Of a stretch of DNA of 64,000 nucleotides, positions 22,536-33,092 are shown piece after piece; positions within the stretch are counted from its first letter, which is position 1; the number at the start of each line of letters is the position of its first letter. The stretch is taken from positions 126,054,384 to 126,118,383 of the forward strand of contig NC_133391.1 in NCBI RefSeq assembly GCF_047511655.1, in the 5' to 3' direction. The position numbers and the translations under genes are program-made. The notes under the pieces are model-generated. The model had not been told where the DNA came from, did no database searches, and worked only from the letters and a program-made list of their open reading frames with translations. This DNA comes from Castor canadensis (taxonomy: Eukaryota > Chordata > Mammalia > Rodentia > Castoridae).

Positions 22536-23538
22536 GGACACAAGAACCAAGGAAATAAAAACAGAACCATGAGAATCGAACTCTGCAACATCCTGGACTC
22601 CTAACCTGTGGAAAGCCTCTCTATGCCATGCCATTTCTCCCCACCAGCTGGTTCCAAATCTGCTTATGTCAACCTGCAGAACAAACAGGTGAGACTCGTG
22701 CACCACATGACTCCCTTATCCACTCCCTGGGAACATTATCCAGCACAGCCATTGGGAAGACTGAATCCCCCTCCCAACAAAACTGAAAAGCATAAACAGT
22801 GAACTGTATTCTAACACCAACAGTGGAGGTGGGGGTGGAATGCTGAACCTGCACTGGAGAATAGGGGTGGGGCAAGAAGTGAACTCTCAGTGAACAAATG
22901 CAGGTAAAACAACAAAGCTGAGAGTGGGAGTGAGGAGACAAGCCAAACTCCCAGAGGAACCACTAGCACCAAGTAGAGATCAGGAGAGGCACAAAGTCTG
23001 AGAGCAGGGGTGGGGCAACAGGCCAACCTCCCAAAGTGGGGCAGGTGTTGGATTGCAGGACTGATCTCATGGGACAGAGGTCAGCATTCAAAACCGAATT
23101 GCCTCACCTTGAGGGGTGAGAACCTGAACAAACAGAGTTGCAGCTGAAGGGCAGTGCAGCTGTTCCCTGGTGAAAACAACAGCTATGACCACACTGCATG
23201 AACTGGTAGAATTACCTCACCTCACAATTGCAACTAACGCTGTGAACAGAAGGAACAAAATTCTACTCAGAACCCAATCACCTGCTGAAACCATATCAGA
23301 GCTCCCTCTTGTGTGCCAACACCAGGATTGGATGCTTAAGGAATAACTCCAGAACCTTTACCAAAAGACTGCACATTCTGTTGTTTTTGTACCTTGTATT
23401 TTCAGTGGTAGGGTTTTTTTCTGGATTATTAACTTCACCATCAATATTGCCTTGTCCCTATTCATATCCCCTCACTTTCCCCCCTTTTCCTGTGCAACAA
23501 ACCATTGTTCTCCATTGCAACTACTCTTTCTGCCTCTC
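22536..23538 (+). mobile_element. L1 5' UTR, plus strand, 3' part missing
   Basis: It aligns block by block, in the same order, with the reverse complement of the 5' UTR of the minus-strand L1 at 25900-27998. Shared landmarks are 'aacctgtggaaagcctc', 'cagcacagccattgggaaga', 'cataaacagtgaactgtatt', 'ttgcagctgaagggcagtg', 'attacctcacctcacaattg' and 'ggaataactccagaacc'. It stops at about 23538, where minus-strand L1 ORF2 begins. No ORF1, ORF2 or poly-A belonging to this copy follows. Confidence 0.8.
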
Positions 23539-24229
23539 CTCATTTTAGTCAGATTTGCCAGGGGTCTGTTGATCTTGTTTATTTTTTCAAACAAGAGCCT
23601 TTTTTTGTTTTGTTGATTCTTTGTATCACTTTTTTTGGTCTCTATTTCATTAATTTCTGCTCTTATTTTATTATTTAACTTCCTCTACTTGTTTTGGGTT
23701 TTGCTTGTCTTTGTTTTTATAGGAGTTTGAGATGTATAATCAGGTCATTTATTTAATATCTTTCTATCCTTTTAATATATGCATTCATGGCTATAAACTT
23801 TCCTCTTAGGACTGCCTTTGCTGTGTCCCATAGGTTCTAGTAGGTTGTGTTTTCATTTTCATTAACTTTCAGGAACCTTTTAAATTTTCTTTTATTTCAT
23901 CTATGACCTTCTCATAATGAGCAATGTGTTGTTCACCTTCCAATTGTTTGCATATTTTCTGATGTTGTTTTTGTTGTTGAGTTCTAGTTTTAATGCAATG
24001 TGATCTGATAGAATATAAGGGATTATTTATATTTTCTTATATTTGCTAAGGCTTGCTTTGTGCCCTGAGATATGATCAATTTTGGAAAAGGTTCCATGGG
24101 CTGCTGAGAAGAATGTGTATTGTGTAGAAGTTCAATGAAATATTCTGTAGACATCAACTAGGTCCATTTGATCTATAGTGTGATTTAGTTCTAGAATTTC
24201 TTTTTTTTTTTTTTGTTTGGATGACTTAT

Positions 24230-24523
24230 CTATTGGTGATGGGGGGTATTAAAGTCTCCCACTACCACTGTATTGGAGTCTATATGTGCTTTTAAGTCCT
24301 GTAGTGTATCTTTGATAAAATTGGGTACACTGACATTGGGTGCATATAGGTTGATAGTTGTTATTTCCTTTTGGTGTATTTCACCTTTTATTAGTATGGA
24401 GTGTCCTTCTTTATTTCGTTTGATCAATGTAAGTTTGAAGTCTACTTTGTCCGAGATAAGTATTGCTACTCCTGCCTGTTTTTGGTGATCATTGTCTTGG
24501 TAAATCTTCTTCCAGCCTTTCAC
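24230..24523 (-). pseudogene. L1 ORF2 endonuclease-domain remnant
   Basis: An open 97-codon stretch with hallmarks of the L1 apurinic-endonuclease-like domain: GVAILISDK, INLYAPN and VVGDFNTP, where the D and N of GDFN are active-site residues in this fold. In an intact L1 this domain nicks target DNA to start reverse transcription. Here the frame is closed downstream by a stop shortly after GDFNTP, and the rest of ORF2 is cut off at 23536. Confidence 0.88.
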
Positions 24524-25340
24524 CCTAAACCAGTGCTTATTTCTATCAATAAGATGGGTCTCCTGTAAACAACAGATTGTTAGATCTTCCTTTTTAATCC
24601 AGTTTGCCAGTCAGTGTCTTTTGATGGGGGAGTTGAGTCCATTGACATTCAGTGTTAATATTGATAGGTATGTGGTGATTCCTGTCATTTAGTTGTTTTT
24701 GTTGTTTAAGGGTTTGATTGCAGCAGCTGAATCAATGTTACTCTCCAATTCTTTGTCTTTTTTTCCTCCTGTGGTGTGGTACTGCAGGTACTCTCGTGGC
24801 TTTGTTTGCTTTCATTTTCTATGTGCAGAAATTCTTGGAGGATCTTTTGTAGTGGTGGTTTGATAGTCATATATTATTTTAGTTTCTGCTTATTGTAGAA
24901 GACTTTTATTGGTCCATCTATTTTGAATGATAGTTTCACTAGGTAGAGCATCTTAGGGTGAAGTTATTTTCATTCACTGCCTGGAATACCTCATTCCATG
25001 CCCTTTTTACTTTTAAGTTGTCCATTGAGAAATCTGCTGTGATTTTCATGGGTTTACCTTTATATGTTATTTGTTTTTTCTCTCTTACAGTCTTCAATAT
25101 TATTTCTCTATTCTCTGTGCTTGTTGTTTTAATGATAATATGTTGTGGGGAAGTCCTATTTTGGTCAAGTCTGGTGTCCTGGAGGCTTCTTATACCTGAA
25201 TGGGCATAACTTTCTCTAGATTTGGGAATTTTTCTGTTATTATTTTATTGAATATATTATGAATCCCTTTTGCTTGGACCTCTTCTGCTTCTTCAATGCC
25301 ATGATTCTCAGGTTTGGTTTTTGGTGGAGTCAGTGAGTTC

Positions 25341-25870
25341 TTAGAAATGCCTTTCACAATTCTTGAGTTGACTAACTAACATATTTCCTTTAATTTCTAT
25401 TTTATCTTCAAGTTCTGAGATTCTGTCTTCTGCTTGTTCTAGTCTGCTGGAGTGGACTTCCACTGTGTTTTGTGCTTCTGTTTGACTCTTTTTTCTGAGG
25501 TTTTCCATATAATGGGTCACTTCCTCTTTAATATTCTCTATTTTCATCTTTAGTTCACTTAACTGTCTATTTATAGTGTTCTCTATTTCACTTTGGTGTT
25601 TACTTAGGGCTCTTATGAGTTCATTTATTTGTCTCTGTGTCTTCTCGTATTCTTTATTTTTGGTGTCTTGAAATTTCTTGAGTGCATCTTGCACATTTTG
25701 GTTAACCAAGTCTAGTATCATCTCCATGAAATTCTCAGTGATTACTTTCAGGATTTCTTCTTTGAGAGTGTTTTTGTGGGCATTGCTGTGTTCCTTGGTG
25801 TCATTTATCTTTATTTTGTTGGAGTCCAGAATTGGGTATCCATTCTTTTCATTTCCCTCTGAATCCTATA
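25341..25870 (-). pseudogene. L1 ORF1 remnant, coiled-coil half
   Basis: An open stretch with charged heptad-like sequence: NEYEKTQRQ-like, then INRQLSELKMKIENIKEEV and SSRLEQAEDRISELEDKIE. The ISELED segment is a familiar landmark at the end of the ORF1p coiled coil. ORF1p is an RNA-binding trimer that coats L1 RNA. The frame closes by stop near 25341. C-terminal pieces such as NIFNKIITEKFPNLEKVMP continue in another frame at about 25200-25340, so the gene is broken. Confidence 0.88.
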
Positions 25871-26619
25871 ATAAATTATTTTAGGGGGAGAGTGGTTTCC
25901 ATCCCTTTTTCTTCTTCCTATTGCTCCACTTGGTACTGTGCAACTATGTTCTTGATAGGTTAGTTGCTGGTTTTAGTCACATGTTTTCTTTCCCTTGATT
26001 TAATTTTTGTTCTGTGGCTGTCTTGGTTTTATAGCTAGGTTGGTGTGCTATTTAAGTCCCTGGTTTGGGTGTAATTTAGTAATAACTAATTCACTAATTT
26101 AATACCCAACCAGTAGTTTATGTGTTATATAGAAGACCACTTTGTGGTTATATCTATAAGCAGTGGGAGTTTGGGGTTAACATTTGTAAAACTAGATATA
26201 GAAATTTGGGGAGTTAGATAAGGTGGCACTAAAGGGGAGGTGGAATGTGGGGTGGGTGAATGGGGAAGCAGTGCAGGAGATGCTGGTTTTTGTGGTCCTT
26301 ATGTGTGTTTGGGTGTACTTCTGTTGTTGTAGTAGAGAGTGTTTTTGTTAGGGATTGCAGAGACTTGGTGTTGTGTAAAGTTGGTATAGTAGGTTGGTTG
26401 TTGGGTGATGAGTGTGTAGGGGGGAGGGGTAGTCTGGTGACAGTTGAGGAGAATGGGAGGGGAAGGTGAGGGCTGGGGAGAGAGTGGGTGAAAAGGGGCA
26501 GAACAAGTTGTTGGGGAAGGGAGAAATGGATTTTACCACAGGAGAAGGAGGAAGAGTGAAGGGAGTAAAAGTAGGGATGAGAAGATGATGAAGGTAAAGT
26601 TGATAGTATAGAAAGAAAA

Positions 26620-26889
26620 AGCTGGTGGAGTGGCTTAAGTGGTAGAGTGGCTGCCTAGCAAGCATGGGGCTCTGAGTACAAACCCCAGTACCACCAAAAA
26701 AAAAAAATTAGAAATAGAAAGAAAAAAAAACAAAATAGAAAAAGATAAAATAAAATAGGAATAGAAATAAAAATAGAAGACCCACAATAACAAAACAAAC
26801 AAACAAACAAACCCAAAGAAAGCAATGGTAAAAATGAAGAAAAAAACAAAAATAAACAAACAAAAAATAAATAAAAGAAAAAAAGAAAA
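26620..26889 (+). mobile_element. ID SINE with a long A-rich tail, inserted in the L1 5' UTR
   Basis: The body is 26620-26698 ('ggcttaagtggtagagtggc', 'caaaccccagtaccacc'). It is followed by about 190 bp of A-rich sequence with 'aaac' and 'aaat' variants. The plus-strand L1 5' UTR copy at 22536-23538 lacks this block at the equivalent place (around 23395-23415), which shows that it is an insertion rather than part of the L1. Confidence 0.88.
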
Positions 26890-27996
26890 GCACCAGGCTC
26901 AGGAACAATAGAATTTCAATTTTAGTTTAAGTTCTGGAGTTACTCCTCTGGCATCCAGTCCTGGTATTGGCATATAAGCAGAAACTCTGACCTGGTCTCA
27001 CCAGGTGATTGCCTTGTGAATAGTGTTTTGTTCTTCTATCTACCAGTTAAATTGAAACTGTGAGGTGAGGTAGCTTTGCCAGCTCATGCAGGGTGGTTGG
27101 AGGTATTGATTTCCTCAGCTGATAGCTGTGTTACCCTTCAGCTGCAGCTGCTTGGTCAGCTCCTCCCCCAGTGAGGAGTGGCAGTTTAAGTTTGAATGAT
27201 GCTCTCAGGTTCAGGAGCTCAGCTCTGTAGTCCACTAGTTGCCCTGCTTTGGAGGTGGCTTTTCACAGTCCTTGTTTACTGGGATTTCCATGCTAGGGGC
27301 TTATTTATTTGCCCCGCCCCCTTTCTCTGGGGCAGGGTCAGTGTTTCATCAACCCCCACCCCTGCTGTCAGTGTGCTGTGACAGTTCACTGTTTATTTTT
27401 CAGTTTTGCAGGGCAGTTTGGCTTTGGTGTTGCTCACTGGCTCAGGAGATGAGCTCTGTGATCTGCTACCTGCCCTGCTTCAGAGAGTGGCTTATTACCC
27501 ACCCACTCTCGGCCTTCCTGCCTTTCCAGTGTTTGTTTACTGATAGTTCATGCTGAGATTAGCTCCTTGCTCTTCCCCCTTTCTCTGGTGTACCTTCAAT
27601 GCTCCCACCCCTTCTGCTATTATGCTAGATTACAGTTCAATGTTTGTTATTCAGGGATTTTTTTTGGGGGGGTGTCAGTCTTCCCAGAGGCTGTGCTGGT
27701 TTATACCAGGGATGGCTGGAGGAATTTTGCATGGTGCCCACCTGTTTGGTCTGTCGAATATCTCAGAGGCAGGTTTGGAGCCAGCGGCAGCAGCTGAGTC
27801 GGCGGTGGCAACCCTCAAGTTTTCTCAGTGTAATGTGTTGTGGGGAAGCTTTCCACAGTTAGGGGTTCAGAGTATCAAAGGTTTGATTCTGGTTAGTGCT
27901 TTACTTCCCCCAAGTGTGGCTCCAACATCACAGGGAGGTTTTGGAGTCATGGAGCTCACACTATTTGCTTCCATACCCTAGTTACTATCTTGGATT

Positions 27997-28001
<5 letters not shown>

Positions 28002-28050
<49 letters not shown>
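28002..28050. repeat. (TG)n / (CA)n microsatellite
   Basis: A pure TG run of about 24 units on the plus strand. It forms the tail of the adjacent minus-strand ID SINE. Confidence 0.97.
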
Positions 28051-28052
<2 letters not shown>

Positions 28053-28126
28053 GTACTGGGGTTTGAACTCAAGGCCTTACACTTGCAAGGCAGGAAGTCT
28101 ACCACTTGAGCCACTCCACCAGCCCT
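28051..28126 (-). mobile_element. ID-type SINE, minus strand
   Basis: On the plus strand it reads as the reverse complement of the ID body: 'tagtactggggtttgaactc', 'gtctaccacttgagccactc', 'caccagcc'. Its A-tail has become the CA/TG run at 28002-28050. It sits immediately outside the 5' terminus of the minus-strand L1. Confidence 0.93.
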
Positions 28127-28267
28127 TAGTTTTTTGTGGTTTGTTATTGTTGTTATCCGGCTGAATAAATATACAGGTCTACTAATGTATGAGAAAATTT
28201 TTTTCAGCACTGCAGAAGGGAAGAGATGAAAGAAAATCAAGTGTCCATTAACATGGAGCAAAAAAGT

Positions 28268-28515
28268 AAAATGTGGTGTTACTGTTTGAAAATGAAATGT
28301 CCTCCACAAGTTGAGCACTTGAGCACTTGGTCCCCAGTTGGTGGCACTCTTTTGGGAGGTAGTGGAAACTTTAGGAGAGGAAGGTTATACCCTTGAAGGT
28401 TACACTGAGTGTCCAGTGTCTTCCTTGCATCCTGCCTCCTGTCCACCATGAAGTGAAGACCTCCTTCACTACACACTATTGCAGCCATGATGTTCTTCCC
28501 AAGTGCAATACAATA
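28268..28515 (+). mobile_element. MaLR-like LTR fragment
   Basis: Blocks 'gaaatgtcctccacaagttg', 'cttggtccccagttggtggc', 'tgggaggtagtggaaacttt', 'ccaccatgaagtgaagacct' and 'gcagccatgatgttctt' follow a mammalian MaLR-type LTR arrangement. The element at 58316-58700 is the same family in reverse. Family name not determined. Only LTR sequence is seen, with no coding part. Confidence 0.65.
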
Positions 28516-29790
28516 CAATGAAATCCATGTAGCAGTACAATTGTAGATAATAAGTCATTGTATATATTAAAACACAAACTAATGCCAAATTTTCAAAAGC
28601 ATTCACAAGTATATAAGTAGAGCAATCTGCTGGAGGCTTGTGGGCAAGAATGAATGCATTTGAGGATAGACGGAGGGATAAAATTAATCACTAAAAAAGT
28701 ACAATTTAAGATGAGGTTTGCATGTTTGGTAATAATAAACTATGACCTAAGAATTATAATCAGCTATTCCCACCCACCTTAGACACTTGAAATGGAAAAA
28801 GAGAATATAAATTAGTCAATCATAGTTTACCAATACAAATTCTCTTCCCTTCCGTAAAATTTCATCTGAGAATAAATGAGACACACACTTTTGACAACAC
28901 TGTAATTTGGAAAACAAATTCTGATTTAATGACTGAACTTAGAATAGAACAAAGAAAAATAGTTCTCTTCGATGTAAGGGATGATTTATATCCACATCAT
29001 TCAGTAGGGCTTAAGACATTAACTTCAAATGGCTGGAAATACCAGAGTTTAAAACTGAAGTTCATTGTAAAAAAAAATAGGAAAATTATCTTCATGAAAG
29101 GTATTATCCATCACTTTCTTAAATGCTGAGTTTTTGGTTTATTTTGTTTTGTTTGTTTGTAAATGTGAGAGAACTAACCACATTTATTTTCCGCTAGGAT
29201 TTTCTCCAGCAAAAATTGATATTCATCCTGTGGGTTTCAAAAACTATTTGTTCACTTAAAAAAGTAAAAATTGGTATAACTGAGTGCTTTTCATTCTGAA
29301 ATATCTTTCATGATTATTGTGCTCAAAATGATATACTTTGCAGAACTGACTCAATTGCATATCCCTCCAGAAGCCCACAATGTGAATATCTAATCCCCTC
29401 AAGAGAGAAAGAAACTCAGTGCAGTGTTAAAATGTGACAGGCCTTTCAGAATTTCTGTTTGCAAATAATCTCAAGAATCACTAAAGCACCTTGGTGAATA
29501 TGTGTCTGTACTTCTGCCCAAAAAAGTCAAAAATAGTGACTGAAATCTCCAGATGGACTGTGAAGTTCATCCCTTAAAACTAAAAACAATTAGGATATAG
29601 AAAATCTAATGGCAGTGGTTTTGAACAATATAGTCCTGAGCTGAATTAGCACATGGAATTATTCCCACCATTTAGACTTATTTGAAGTTGACTGAATAAT
29701 ATCCTAATATTAATAACAAAATAGAGAATTTTTTAAATGGTAGGTGTTAGTCATTAAAATGAGTCCAGTTACTAATGCAGAAACTTAAAA
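28516..29790. other. No recognised feature
   Basis: AT-rich unique sequence. No gene, RNA or repeat could be supported. Confidence 0.5.
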
Positions 29791-29794
29791 GTGA

Positions 29795-30116
29795 CAGAGG
29801 CCAATAGGAGAAGGGGATCAGGAATTAGAGAAAAGGTCAGTTTGAGAAGAATCAACTTAGAATGTAACACATATGTACATGGAAGCAATGCTAAGAATCT
29901 TCCTGTATAGCTATCCTTATCTCAACTAGCAAAAATGCTTTGTCCTTCTTATTATTGCTTATACTCTTTCTTCAACAAAATTAGAGATAAGGGCAGAACA
30001 GTTTCTGCCTGGAAGCAAGGGGGTGGAGGGGAGAGGGAGGGGAAAGGGAGGAAAAGGAGGGGGGAGGGGGGAGAAATGACCCAAACATTGTATGCACATA
30101 CAAATAAACTTTAAAA
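29795..30116 (+). mobile_element. L1 3' UTR, 5'-truncated copy
   Basis: 'tgacagaggccaataggaga' through 'cttattattgcttatactct', 'agggcagaacagtttctgcc', a G-rich tract (30018-30075) and the terminal 'cattgtatgcacatac' plus A-rich end. It closely matches the 3' end of the L1 at 52208-53172 and the inverted copy at 37265-37944. All three belong to one comparatively young subfamily. Confidence 0.92.
30018..30075 (+). repeat. G-rich tract of L1 3' UTR
   Basis: Many GGG, GGGG and GGGGGG runs separated by one to three bases. A G-rich polypurine tract with quadruplex potential is a known feature of L1 3' UTRs. The equivalent in the copy at 37265-37944 is C-rich on the plus strand. Confidence 0.85.
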
Positions 30117-30303
30117 AAGGTGATTTAGAGCACAAAAAAATAAATAAAATTAATCCTCTCTGATAATAGATAAATAAATTAAATAAGTCCAGTTGACTGC
30201 ATGTTTGAAAAAAATTAATCTGACATGATAGTCAAAACCAGTGAACCAGATAGGCCTATGGATTCTAACTTACACAGTAACCTCTTCCACCATTATTAGC
30301 ATC

Positions 30304-30357
30304 TTTAAAATAAATCTCTTCCAAACAAAATTTAAAATAAATCTCTTCCAAACAAAA
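30304..30357 (+). repeat. Perfect 27-bp tandem duplication
   Basis: A 27-base unit beginning 'tttaaaataaatctcttcc' is repeated once with no mismatch (30304-30330 and 30331-30357). Confidence 0.97.
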
Positions 30358-30476
30358 AGCTCTCTTGTCAATTAATTTCTCTAAATCAATCCCATATACA
30401 ATCTTCTGTACCCCCTAAAATGAAATTATCTTGTTTTCATTTAAATCCCTTGTTCTTTATTTAAAAAAAAAAAGCC

Positions 30477-30748
30477 TATATTCCTTCATATGTGTAAACT
30501 CTAACCATTGTGTTACATTTTCTGTTGCATCTTATCCTCCCACTAACCAATTATATATATATATACATATATATATATGTATATACATATGTATATATAT
30601 ATATATACATACATACATACATATCCTCCCACTAACTGATATTGTATATACAAATATATATATATATATATATATATCAATTAGTGGGAGGATAAGATGA
30701 CAGAAGATATAACCTCATGGATAGAACTTACACATGTGAAGGGATATA
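30477..30748. repeat. Imperfect 75-80 bp inverted repeat around TA-rich spacer
   Basis: The left arm 30477-30556 pairs with the right arm 30672-30748. Both contain 'catcttatcctcccactaa' (the right arm as its complement) and the outer 'cttcayatgtgtaa' block, with roughly 80 percent identity by eye. The about 115-bp spacer is mostly TA repeats. It carries a third, partial copy in left-arm orientation at about 30621-30640 ('atatcctcccactaac'). Confidence 0.85.
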
Positions 30749-30850
30749 AATATATACAAAAATATAAAGATATATAAATAAATATATAAACAATATTTAT
30801 ATAAATAAATATAAATAAATAAATATAAAGATATAAATATATACAAAAAC
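30749..30850. repeat. AT-rich low-complexity region
   Basis: Almost pure A/T with 'ataaat' and 'atatac' variants, adjoining the inverted repeat. Confidence 0.85.
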
Positions 30851-31147
30851 ATTTAGTGGCTTAGACCCAGCTTCCCACAACTGAAAATGTAACTAAAATT
30901 AATGACTCCATGAAAATCGTTAAGTAGCCAAAGTTGCTTCTCTATCCTCTGACTTGGTATATATGGTCCCATGTCCTTCCCCTGCCTCTGTCAATAATTA
31001 GGTATTGCAAACCCATCCTATGCCTTGGATGTGTTGTTTTATACTTAGCAAAGTATGTTCGTACCACTCTATAGATTCTTAACAATTAACTCTGAAAGCA
31101 GATAAAATATATTCTATTTTCATTGGTAGATAAGGAAATAGACTAGG

Positions 31148-31300
31148 AGATAATATATTCATTCATTCAACAAATACTGAAATCCACTATGGAACAAAGG
31201 GACTCTGCTAACCTCTAGAAACATAAATATGCATAAAACATAATCCATACTGTCTATGGGCTTATGGAAAAGAAATAGGAAACAGGTAAGCATACAAAAA
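31148..31300 (-). mobile_element. L2 3' end, antisense
   Basis: 'attcattcattcaacaaata' followed by 'ctgctaacctctagaaacat' and 'ccatactgtctatgggctta' is the reverse complement of the L2 3' terminus. Confidence 0.65.
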
Positions 31301-31309
31301 AAAACCCTA

Positions 31310-31500
31310 CCATTTAAGGAGTGTCTTTATATGATGTTTCAAATATGATACTAAATACTTCATATATACTACCTCTTGAATTTCAGAACCACCTGGCAAG
31401 AAAAAAACTGAAATTTGGAGAGTTTAGCAATTAGCTCTAAGTCTCAGAACTCAAGATGATGTTTAAAGTCTCACTTATGATTCCAAGGCTTGCTTTTCAG
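31310..31500 (-). mobile_element. MIR SINE, antisense, diverged
   Basis: The order of 'actaaatacttcatatatac', 'ttcagaaccacctggcaag' and 'attagctctaagtctcagaa' is consistent with reverse-complement MIR. Divergence is high, so this is a tentative call. Confidence 0.45.
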
Positions 31501-31647
31501 AATGATTATCAGTGCAATAATGAATTGAATATGCTCTGGTTGAAGGAACAGAGTACAAAGAGGGAGGATTACCAATTATTCTTGGGATGCTACAGTAAAG
31601 TGAACAGAGGATGGTAGAGAGGGGGATTTACAGGAAGAGAGCTTTTA

Positions 31648-32130
31648 TCAATATAGTAGGTAGAATTCTAAAAATGTCCCCTGCCCAAAATTCTACATCC
31701 TAATCTCCAGAACCTATAAATATGACAAGATAGCACTACCATGATTAGGTCATATTGTATGGCTCAGCTGCCCCTGGGCTAGGGAAACTATCTAGATAGG
31801 AGGATCTAATCATATGAGTCCTGAAAAGGGGAGAGTTTTCTCCGACTGGTGGCAGAAAAGAAGGTCAGAATATTCCAAACATAAGAAGGATGAGGCATGT
31901 CAGTGCTGGTATGAAGACGGAGGGGGTCACTTCAGAAGAAATGTGGGATGCCTCAGGAGCTGAGGCCAGCCCTCCCTCTCTGACAGCCAGAGGAATGGAA
32001 TGCCTGTAGTAATGACAGCCTGGACACTTGATTTCAACTTTTTTGATACCCTGAGCATAAAATTCAACTGTGCCACCCAGACTTCTAACCTACAGAACTG
32101 TGAGGTAACAAATGAACAAATGGGCGTAAT
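31648..32130 (+). mobile_element. MLT1-like LTR
   Basis: It starts like MLT1-type LTRs ('aattctaaaaatgtcccctg', 'acatcctaatctccagaacc'). It continues with 'gattaggtcatattgtatgg' and 'tcagtgctggtatgaagacg', and ends with 'cttctaacctacagaactgt' + 'gaggtaacaaatg', the usual polyadenylation-side block. It is a solitary, diverged LTR of a non-coding retrotransposon relic. Confidence 0.75.
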
Positions 32131-32189
32131 ACAGCAGTTTAAAAAAATCAGTGAAGTAACTCCTCCTTCTTTCAAAGGGTTATGGAAAT

Positions 32190-32668
32190 CATTGTGTGTT
32201 CTCCAGGCCAGCAGACATAAGAAAAAGGTATTTTACATCAAGGTGAATGGAGCAGATGCTGCAGGTGCCCACCCACAACTCTTGGGCCATCCCACTTGAT
32301 GACTTCCAACTGCCAGAATCTGAGTCTCTGCTTTAAGCTTTCTTAGAAGTCCAGGAAGGCTGCTGTGCCTGTGAATAGCAGATCTGTAGGGCCAGAGGAA
32401 AGACCTCAACCAATGCCTGCAATAATGAGTGCATAAACACCTCAACTCCTGCAGTTTGATCAGATAACCCCAAGATGTACTCACACATACACATTATTAA
32501 GCTCTAATTTCCCATAGTGGCAACTGGTGTAATCACCCAACCTTTATTAGTTTTCTTTTCTTCTATGTTTCATTTTCTTACTCCCCTGTCAGTCCTCCCA
32601 AAAAAACCACTTGCACTCAAAACCTTGTCTTGGGTCTGCTTCTGGAACAACACGAACTAAAGCAGTGG
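32190..32668 (+). mobile_element. Possible LTR of an ERVL-like element
   Basis: The 3' part has an LTR-like ending: 'attaagctctaatttcccat', 'attagttttcttttcttcta', 'cagtcctcccaaaaaaacca', 'gtcttgggtctgcttctgga' and 'caacacgaactaaagcag'. The upstream part is less certain. No internal coding sequence is seen. Confidence 0.5.
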
Positions 32669-32946
32669 ATAACATGAGCAATGGCAGAGAGACCTGAATT
32701 GAGGGAGCTGAGTTGTAATGTACTGGGGAAGAGACTAGGTCAGACTGTAGGGAATTACAGAAGTTCTCCCAGGGTCTTGGAAAATACTTGGGAAGTCAAT
32801 CAATGCAGCAGAGAGGGCCTTCCAATTTGTTCTTATTAGTAGATCCCTAAATTCTATGTCTCGCTGAAAAACTCCACTAACTAATCTCCTTCAAAGACAG
32901 AATGACTTATGAAAAAAAAAAAAGTTCTTCATGGGACTTCTGAGAA

Positions 32947-33092
32947 CAGCCTTCATGGCCTGGCATGACAATTCACACCTATAATCCCAGTACCCATGAG
33001 TCTGAGTGAGGAGGATCATGAGTTTGAAGCAAGCCTAGGCTATGTGACAAGAACCTATCTCAAAAAAAAATAATAATAATTAAAAAAATTGT
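32947..33092 (+). mobile_element. B1-type SINE
   Basis: 'ggcctggcatgacaattcac', 'acctataatcccagtaccca', 'gaggaggatcatgagtttga' and 'aacctatctcaaaaaaaaat' give a B1 monomer, plus orientation, with an A/T-rich tail. Confidence 0.9.

Larger units (their letters stand above)
23536..27998 (-). mobile_element. L1, minus strand, 5' end to mid-ORF2, 3' end missing
   Basis: The element starts at 27998, where the minus strand reads 'ggaatccaagatagtaacta', similar to the start of mammalian L1 5' UTRs. The 5' UTR runs to about 25900 and carries an ID SINE with a long A-rich tail at 26620-26889. ORF1 remnants lie at about 24890-25870 and ORF2 from about 24690 to 23536. It ends inside ORF2 at a junction with an oppositely oriented L1 5' UTR and has no 3' UTR. 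Multiple stops and shifts show it is inactive. Confidence 0.85.

Noticed and set aside
26635-26908. Hydrophobic, Phe/Leu-rich frames resembling membrane proteins
   Set aside because: They are readings of the A-rich tail of an ID SINE on the opposite strand.
27239-27981. Two overlapping frames over 100 codons on the plus strand
   Set aside because: They lie antisense to the 5' UTR of a minus-strand L1. GC-rich L1 5' UTRs often show such open frames without coding function.
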